Below, in pieces: positions 44,683-49,965 of a DNA stretch of 49,965 nt. How positions within the stretch are numbered: the stretch's first letter is position 1; every line of letters begins with the position of its first letter. The translations under genes and the position numbers were made by a program. The DNA is from SAR324 cluster bacterium (GTDB taxonomy: Bacteria > SAR324 > XYD2-FULL-50-16), in NCBI GenBank assembly GCA_028280735.1, contig JANQLH010000042.1, forward strand, positions 1 to 49,965. The letters are read 5' to 3'. The notes beneath the pieces are model-generated. The model was not told the DNA's origin. It ran no database searches and saw nothing but the letters and a program-made list of their open reading frames with translations.

Positions 44683-46485
44683 ATGGGTTGGCAAGAAGAA
44701 TGTGCTGCGAGTCTCAAAAAAGACGGATTAAATCAATGCTCCAAAGTTCATTGTGATGATCTGCATGATTATACTCATAGATGGTGCGCCTGCAAGCTGC
44801 CGTCTCAACATCTTGATCCCTGTCCATACGGATCAGGAACCTACTTGTTGACATATGATGTCGACGGGTCTCCATGTGGATGTTGTTGTACCTGTCTGGC
44901 CTATGGAACCCCGGTTCAATGGAAAACCGATAAATCGTTTTCCATGGATGCATTCAAACCGATTGAGACCTTTGAAATAGGTGATAAGGTTTTGGCTGCA
45001 GATCGAAATCTGAACTGGGTTGAAAAAACAGTAAAATTCAGCCAGGGTACCGGGAAGCTTACAAATGCCCAGATCATGGTTAAGGTCATTTATGAACTGA
45101 ATGATCAGGAAAAGCAGCTGATAACGACAAGGTCTCATCTGTTTTTGATGCCAAATGGAAAACTGAAACGGGCAGATACATTGTCGCCCGGGAAAGACAA
45201 GTTGGTTGCTGTGGATGGTTCAACGACTACCGTTAAAGATTTAAGAATTGGCAAATTTGCTTATGGTATCCACCATATTTCGACCAGTGATGATGTCACA
45301 AAAACGATTGATGGGCATTTACTTAATACCAATGGAATTGTAACCGCTGATTATTCTCTGCAAATTAGCAACATAGATTTAGATTCCCAGGCAGAGTTTA
45401 TGGTTGAAAACCATGAAAACCTTCCTTCCATAGGAACGAAAGAATATGCGGAAGCTAACTCTGATCTTGTGACGACCAGTTTTTGTGCTTATCACAAATC
45501 AATTGGAGCATCAGCCCTTGGTGAAGCCAAACAAGATGATTCCGAGGCTTCAGACGGTTTTAAACCACTCAGCGGTGCAGTGGATATTCCGGAGGATGCC
45601 ATGTATTTTGTAAGTAAAAAACAGGCATGGGATATTGAAACCAGTGACGCCCCTAGACAGCCCCCTTCATCCAGTGTGGGATTAACGATGGCTGAAAATC
45701 TCTATAAAATCTACAACGGTTTTTATCCGAAAATTAATTTCCACACAGACCTGGAAAACACTTCACCAAATGCCTATGCCTTTTTTAAGTACGAAGTGCC
45801 ATTTGTTGTAATATCCGGTGGATTATTACGAATGGATGATCTTGATTTTCCAACATTGGCTTTTATTATCGCACATGAGATCGCTCACCTCTATGGGGGT
45901 GAACCTAAATCTCAAGCCGGATATGCATGCACCGGACTTGCTGATTATGCTGCTATCACCGAAGTGATCAGTGGAGTTTGGTATGGTCCGCTCAATCCCC
46001 AGATTGTTCCCAAAGCACGAGAAGGAGTTAAAAAGCTGTTTAGCTATATTTCACCGGAGCATGCTAAAGGGACTCCAGGTGATACCTGCCTTGATATCCC
46101 GATTCAGTGTCGGATAGATACTTTTTCCCAGGCTATGATGGGTTTTTCCTTACCCGAGTGTGCCGGCGGACCAAAGAAACCAGCTTTAAAAGTTGAAGAG
46201 GCCACAGCATCAGAAGAAGAGGGTGAAACAACGGTTCATGTGGTATTTAATAAAGCGGTCGACAAGGCGACTGCTGAAAAAATCAGGCATTATGCCCTTG
46301 CCCCTCTTACCGGAATTAGTGATGCCAAGGTGAATGCTGAGGAAGATTGGAAAGTTGATTTAAAAGCTGAAATTAAAGCCGAAACTGAATATACCTTGAC
46401 AGTCAGTAATGTCTTGAGTGCCGATAAGGAACCCCTGGTTTCCGGCGAGAAAAAGGCCACTTTTACCTTGCCCAAAGAAGCTTAA
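44683..46485 (+). CDS. Cys-rich / Hint / HExxH metallopeptidase / Ig-like protein (candidate eCIS cargo)
   Basis: 600 residues in four parts. (1) 1-70: Cys-rich (13 Cys, incl. CGCCCTC), probably zinc-binding. (2) ~71-245: Hint (hedgehog/intein) domain with nucleophile C71 in CLAYGTPV, IETFEIGDKVLAAD and the TxxH block TTRSHLF (T149, H152), then GKLKRADTLSPG; I see no clear terminal HN. (3) ~345-480: zincin with HEIAH (H398, E399, H402); a third ligand may be E in DYAAITEVISG. (4) ~505-600: Ig-like SbsA/Big_5-type domain (TTVHVVFNKAVDKATAEKIR). Hint domains next to an enzyme are typical of polymorphic toxins, where autocleavage frees the enzyme. No Sec signal is seen. It lies just downstream of the eCIS structural genes, where cargo is often encoded. 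AAAGGAGG before the ATG. Cargo role is inferred; it might also be a secreted structural protease. Confidence 0.75.
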   Translation: MGWQEECAASLKKDGLNQCSKVHCDDLHDYTHRWCACKLPSQHLDPCPYGSGTYLLTYDVDGSPCGCCCTCLAYGTPVQWKTDKSFSMDAFKPIETFEIGDKVLAADRNLNWVEKTVKFSQGTGKLTNAQIMVKVIYELNDQEKQLITTRSHLFLMPNGKLKRADTLSPGKDKLVAVDGSTTTVKDLRIGKFAYGIHHISTSDDVTKTIDGHLLNTNGIVTADYSLQISNIDLDSQAEFMVENHENLPSIGTKEYAEANSDLVTTSFCAYHKSIGASALGEAKQDDSEASDGFKPLSGAVDIPEDAMYFVSKKQAWDIETSDAPRQPPSSSVGLTMAENLYKIYNGFYPKINFHTDLENTSPNAYAFFKYEVPFVVISGGLLRMDDLDFPTLAFIIAHEIAHLYGGEPKSQAGYACTGLADYAAITEVISGVWYGPLNPQIVPKAREGVKKLFSYISPEHAKGTPGDTCLDIPIQCRIDTFSQAMMGFSLPECAGGPKKPALKVEEATASEEEGETTVHVVFNKAVDKATAEKIRHYALAPLTGISDAKVNAEEDWKVDLKAEIKAETEYTLTVSNVLSADKEPLVSGEKKATFTLPKEA

Positions 46486-46499
46486 CATTCGCTTGATAG

Positions 46500-46527
46500 A
46501 GAAGAGACAGCTATAGCTGTCTCTTCT
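46500..46527 (+). terminator. Strong hairpin after the Hint-zincin gene
   Basis: AGAAGAGACAGC, loop TATA, GCTGTCTCTTCT: a perfect 12-bp stem 14 bases after the stop, followed by TTCTTGG (weak T-run). It probably ends or attenuates transcription. Confidence 0.75.
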
Positions 46528-46566
46528 TTCTTGGATTTAGAACACATGACCAGCAGAGGATAAGCA

Positions 46567-47115
46567 ATGATACAAGAATTAATACAGATAAAGGAAAGCG
46601 ATTCACTAGATGCCGTTTGTGCAAGATTTGGAGAGTTTTTGGGATTGAATCAACCGGTAAAAACCAATGTCATGAAGCGTGTTCTGGAAGACCAGTTATT
46701 TGCACACGACCTGATCAGCTGTCGCAACACCCCGGGATTTCTATCCGTGCTGCTGAATGACCCGGTAAACAACCAATACGAAGTTTCCCATGAAGTGGAG
46801 GATCACTCCACACTGGAGCTTACCTCCCGAATCACAAAAGCCTTGATCAACTGGGGTAAAGCCGGTTTTTCCAAAGTGGATCCAAAGATTTATACCAAAC
46901 GAATGAGTGCCTGCGAGGGTTGCTCACACTTTGTTGAACCGCCGCGCAAACTGATTTATAAACTGATCAAAAAAGTAAACAAGGAAGCTAAAATCTGTAA
47001 TCTCTGCGGATGTGTGGCTTCCCGAAAGGCACTTTTGCCAAGCGAATCTTGTCCTGCACCTCACGACAAGCTACCAGGAATGTCCAAATGGGAAGAACCC
47101 CTGCAGGAAAACTAA
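46567..47115 (+). CDS. Small zinc-binding protein of unknown function
   Basis: 182 residues. The N-terminal ~110 are helical without recognised motifs (RFGEFLGLNQPVKTNVMKRV, NDPVNNQYEVSHEVEDHST). The C-terminal ~70 form a clear zinc-binding module: CEGCSHF, then CNLCGCVASRKALLPSESCP, ending HDKLPGMSKW, a pattern of Cys pairs seen in small phage- and natural-product-associated proteins (C-x2-C...C-x2-C-G-C...C-P...W). No catalytic site or signal peptide is visible. The stop is 9 bases before the subtilase ATG, so the two are co-transcribed; it may be an adaptor or accessory to the neighbouring proteases. I do not recognise a named family with certainty. Confidence 0.65.
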   Translation: MIQELIQIKESDSLDAVCARFGEFLGLNQPVKTNVMKRVLEDQLFAHDLISCRNTPGFLSVLLNDPVNNQYEVSHEVEDHSTLELTSRITKALINWGKAGFSKVDPKIYTKRMSACEGCSHFVEPPRKLIYKLIKKVNKEAKICNLCGCVASRKALLPSESCPAPHDKLPGMSKWEEPLQEN

Positions 47116-47124
47116 GGAGGAAAC

Positions 47125-48588
47125 ATGGCAGCTGCAAAAAAACAGGAGCAATTGAACATTGCGGTTACCTTTACCAGGCCGAAGGATAAACTTGGACCTA
47201 CCGGGTATCAAACAAGAATCAGTGCCCAGTCGGCACCTGAATTTGCTCCGGATGAAGTAACACGGGGTATTGCGTTGGAAGAGCTTCAAAAACGCGGTTT
47301 CTCCATCACCTCCCAGGGAAAGCTAAGCGTATCCATTCGCGGGAAGAAAGCCGATTTTGAAAAACACTTCGGCACCAAGCTTTCCAAGGTAACCCTGAAA
47401 TCCGACAAGGATAAAAAGTTTTCTGCGGATTCGGTATATTACCCGAAAGACGGGGCCCCCTGGAAACCCGTTTCAGCCATCAAAAGACTGATAGACGATG
47501 CCTATATCCAATGGCCCCATGTTTACATGAATCGCAGGTTTGAAAACCCCGACCTCTCCCCCATACCACCTAATGTGAAATACTTTCACCTGGCAGTTCC
47601 GGGCGATGTGGCGATAATGCTGAATGCAGCCAGGGTTCATCGACAGGGATACACCGGAAAGGGGGTTCGGGTGGCCATGATCGATACCGGTTTTGCTCAC
47701 AGTCATCCCTATTTTCGGGAGATGGGGTACAACTCGTCGATCATTCTCGCGCCGGGAGCTAATCACAAGGAATTGGACAACGGAGGACACGGAACCGGAG
47801 AATCTGCCAATGTCTTTGCCATAGCCCCCGATGTATCCTTTATCGGGATCAAGCTCAACAACGAGGATGACCCTTATCAGTCCGCCAGTATCCTGGAAGG
47901 GTTCCAGGAAGCCTTAAAACACCATCCCGATATTATCTCCGTCAGTATGGGGTATGATCTGGCCTACAGTAATCGCAAACCGTTTACCAGTCTGCCCAAC
48001 AACCTCAAAGCTCTCGAGGCAGAGATCGCTCATGCGGTGGCTGATGGGATTGTCGTGGTTTTTTCCTCCGGAAACGGCCATGTTGCTTTTCCAGGGATGA
48101 TGCCCGAGGTGATATCGGCAGGGGGAGTCTTTATCGATCAGCACGGCGCCATGATGGCTTCTGACTATGCCAGTGCTTTTACCAGTAAAATCTACCCGGG
48201 TCGGATCGTCCCGGATTTTTGCGGTTTGGTCGGGTTAGCCAAGGATCATGCTGATTATATCATGATGCCCCTGGCCCCGGAATGTAAGATCGACAAGTCA
48301 GGTTCCATCCACGACGGAACAGGCCCAAAAGACGGCTGGGGTGTGTTTAGCGGAACCTCGGCAGCAGCTCCACAAATAGCCGGAGCTTGTGCCCTTTTGA
48401 AACAGAAAAATCCGGGCTTAACCCCGGCCGAAATCAAAAGCATTTTAAGTCGCACCTCCCGGGATGTCATCCAGGGAAAGGCCAGTGCAGCTAGTAATGC
48501 CAACAATGCCGTGAAAGCAGGTCCCGGAAATGACGGTGCCACAGGCGCAGGCCTGGTTAATATCTACGAGGCCTGGAAACAGGTTTAG
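47125..48588 (+). CDS. Subtilisin-like serine protease (S8), no signal peptide
   Basis: 487 residues. Catalytic triad: D187 in AMIDTGFAHSHPYF, H222 in NGGHGTGESANVFAIAP, S412 in FSGTSAAAPQIAGA. The oxyanion Asn is likely in SSGNGHV. The first ~165 residues form a pro-like domain (EELQKRGFSITSQGKLSVSI, FEKHFGTKLSKV) reminiscent of the pro-kumamolisin activation fold. There is no Sec signal, unusual for a subtilase, so it would stay inside unless delivered by another route, such as the adjacent eCIS, or unless it processes other cargo internally. AAGGAGG ribosome-binding site; co-transcribed with the zinc-binding protein (9 bases). Confidence 0.9.
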   Translation: MAAAKKQEQLNIAVTFTRPKDKLGPTGYQTRISAQSAPEFAPDEVTRGIALEELQKRGFSITSQGKLSVSIRGKKADFEKHFGTKLSKVTLKSDKDKKFSADSVYYPKDGAPWKPVSAIKRLIDDAYIQWPHVYMNRRFENPDLSPIPPNVKYFHLAVPGDVAIMLNAARVHRQGYTGKGVRVAMIDTGFAHSHPYFREMGYNSSIILAPGANHKELDNGGHGTGESANVFAIAPDVSFIGIKLNNEDDPYQSASILEGFQEALKHHPDIISVSMGYDLAYSNRKPFTSLPNNLKALEAEIAHAVADGIVVVFSSGNGHVAFPGMMPEVISAGGVFIDQHGAMMASDYASAFTSKIYPGRIVPDFCGLVGLAKDHADYIMMPLAPECKIDKSGSIHDGTGPKDGWGVFSGTSAAAPQIAGACALLKQKNPGLTPAEIKSILSRTSRDVIQGKASAASNANNAVKAGPGNDGATGAGLVNIYEAWKQV

Positions 48589-48719
48589 TTTAATGTAACC
48601 AATGAGCTTTGAAAGGAGAGAGACATAACCAGAACACTTTCCGGATTCATGTAATCATTGGATGATTATGAGAATTTCCTCTCATACAAGTCAAAGACGT
48701 TTAACAGGAGCACAATACC

Positions 48720-49787
48720 ATGGGAAAAACCAATATAGCTGTTATCAGTGATATACATATGAGTAACAACGCGGAATATTCTTGGTTTAAGGATGAGCAG
48801 GGCTCTAACCTTATCAAGCTACTCAACTATGTTGCCGAAGGTTCTCATTTTGATGAGCTTTTGATCTTAGGTGATGCGTTTGACCTATGGCTTTATCCGG
48901 TAGATCAATCGCCTTACGCCTTTGAGGAGATTGTAAATACCTGGAGTTCGACCGGGGTAGACGTCATTGATGCGCTTAAAAACTGTGTAAAAAGCCTGGA
49001 TAATGTTTATTACATCAATGGGAATCATGATATGGAGGTCAGCAGGGAGCAAATTGAAAGTATTCAATCAGGTGGAAAACATATTCAATGGATTACCTCC
49101 CGGGAATACATGCAGGGTTTTGACAACCGCCTGCATGTTGAACATGGTCATGCTGTTGATATGTTTAACGCACAAGACCTTTCAACTGATACTCTCAACG
49201 GATTGCCTCTCGGTTATTATATAACGCGGCTTGTTGCAACTGCTGATGACCATAGCAAAAAGTTCCTTCAACTCAGTGATATATTATCGAGTTTTCACAG
49301 GGAGCACCTGCTTGGTTCAAACCCGCATGAAAACAAGGACAATGGTATGGGTAAATACCTTGTACACACAATCATTGACATTTTAAAGGTAGACTTATTG
49401 ATAAACGGGAAGGTCGTGACTGATGAAACCGAGTTTGCCTTTGCCGACCCAAGCAAGAATGTCACGATTGGTCAGGTTAAAAACTCCTACCACAGCCTCC
49501 TTGACAGATGGCATACTGGATCTTGGGAGCACTTGTTAGATAACATGCTTGTATGTGCCAGAGAAAGCGGGCTTGATTGGTACGCCAAAAAACTGCTCAA
49601 CGATGTTAATCCACCCCAGGCAGTGGTGTTTGGTCATACGCACCATAGAGAGATGAAGGTTTACAATAACAACCATTATGGTAACGACGGTTGCTGGTGT
49701 TCAAGTACCAAGGACAATAATCCCACATCCATAAAAATAGAAGTATCCGACGATAAAATTGAGATCGATTATTTGAATTGGAGCTGA
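48720..49787 (+). CDS. Calcineurin-like metallophosphoesterase
   Basis: 355 residues with all five motifs of the two-metal phosphoesterase fold: SDIHMSN (DxH), ILGDAFDLW (GDxxD), INGNHDME (GNHD), VEHGHAVDMF (GH), FGHTHHREM (GHxH). The order and spacing are close to the UDP-2,3-diacylglucosamine hydrolase (LpxH/LpxI-like) group, but the protein is longer, with an insertion around residues 150-260. No signal peptide. It is separated from the subtilase by 131 bases and preceded by CAGGAG. Because it sits at the end of the cargo-like module it could be an effector acting on lipids or nucleotides, but a housekeeping role is equally possible. The substrate is unknown. Confidence 0.88.
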   Translation: MGKTNIAVISDIHMSNNAEYSWFKDEQGSNLIKLLNYVAEGSHFDELLILGDAFDLWLYPVDQSPYAFEEIVNTWSSTGVDVIDALKNCVKSLDNVYYINGNHDMEVSREQIESIQSGGKHIQWITSREYMQGFDNRLHVEHGHAVDMFNAQDLSTDTLNGLPLGYYITRLVATADDHSKKFLQLSDILSSFHREHLLGSNPHENKDNGMGKYLVHTIIDILKVDLLINGKVVTDETEFAFADPSKNVTIGQVKNSYHSLLDRWHTGSWEHLLDNMLVCARESGLDWYAKKLLNDVNPPQAVVFGHTHHREMKVYNNNHYGNDGCWCSSTKDNNPTSIKIEVSDDKIEIDYLNWS

Positions 49788-49789
49788 AA

Positions 49790-49809
49790 GCCGGATTGAC
49801 AAATCCGGC
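49790..49809 (+). terminator. Hairpin after the metallophosphoesterase gene
   Basis: GCCGGATT, loop GACA, AATCCGGC: 8-bp perfect stem 2 bases after the stop. It has no T-run after it, so it is a weak or Rho-assisted terminator at best. Confidence 0.5.
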
Positions 49810-49941
49810 ACCACACATGATGAAGTGCTGAAGGATGGTTGGATTTTAGCGGATTGGCTTTCAACAGTTTTAGGTAGCAGAACCGGCAGCATGCAGACTG
49901 TGTCGTAATGAAAAAATCTATGATTTTTCCATGAACCGTAG

Positions 49942-49964
49942 GATGGGTAACGTAGTTACCCATC
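49942..49964. repeat. Perfect hairpin at the window end, REP-like
   Basis: GATGGGTAAC, loop GTA, GTTACCCATC. Sequences of the type GGATGGGTAACG...CCCATC are common scattered palindromes in bacteria. Nothing coding was seen between 49788 and the end. Confidence 0.65.
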
Positions 49965-49965
49965 G

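Noticed and set aside
48600-48660. Possible gene start after AAGGAGAGAGA at 48611-48625
   Set aside because: The ribosome-binding-like sequence is followed by ATA, and the frame stops within ten codons; possibly a chance match.
1-49965. CRISPR arrays, tRNA and rRNA genes
   Set aside because: No regularly spaced repeats or cloverleaf/rRNA-like sequence was seen on either strand when reading through the window.

Overview
The window (by eye a little below 50% GC) looks like the chromosome of a Gram-negative bacterium with anaerobic respiratory metabolism. The evidence is a group-1-type NiFe hydrogenase large subunit with its maturation protease, a MoeA molybdenum-cofactor enzyme and a periplasmic 12-haem cytochrome c. 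Multihaem-rich deltaproteobacterium-like or related phyla would fit, but nothing here fixes the taxon.

Layout. (1) 1-4006: hydrogenase end, maturation protease, terminator, moeA, multihaem cytochrome, all on +. (2) 4007-5181: a long gap with a dispersed repeat and a possible promoter. (3) 5182-16908: one 11.7-kb gene for a self-contained PKS-NRPS hybrid (KS-AT-MT-DH-ER-KR-ACP-C-A-PCP-TE), followed by a strong terminator. (4) 21458-17102 on -: a three-gene operon with a sigma-54 activator carrying a C-terminal TPR-like sensor, a DUF917 protein and an Asp/Glu/hydantoin racemase. (5) 21827-43721 on +: an extracellular contractile injection system (eCIS; Afp/PVC relative). It encodes an AAA+ ATPase, a DUF4255/Pvc16 protein, two sheaths, two tube proteins, assembly proteins, a LysM protein, separate hub and spike, PAAR tip, gp25, two baseplate-J proteins, a gpI-like wedge protein and two fibre-like proteins. 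(6) 43815-44651: a decayed small ORF and an IS200-type element. (7) 44683-49787: a candidate cargo module with a Cys-rich Hint-zincin-Ig protein, a zinc-binding protein, a subtilase and a metallophosphoesterase, none with an obvious Sec signal.

How the parts may work together. Blocks 5 and 7 read as one weapon: a phage-tail-like syringe with possible effectors downstream, the usual place for eCIS cargo. The most unusual points are a likely -1 frameshift joining a tail-assembly protein to a DUF6760-like C-terminus, a sheath with three inserted beta modules, a wedge protein split by two Ig-like domains, and the Hint-metallopeptidase protein. The PKS-NRPS has a Cys nucleophile in its thioesterase and His in place of the usual ketoreductase Tyr. 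A related ~120-135 bp repeat lies after the cytochrome and again inside the eCIS operon.
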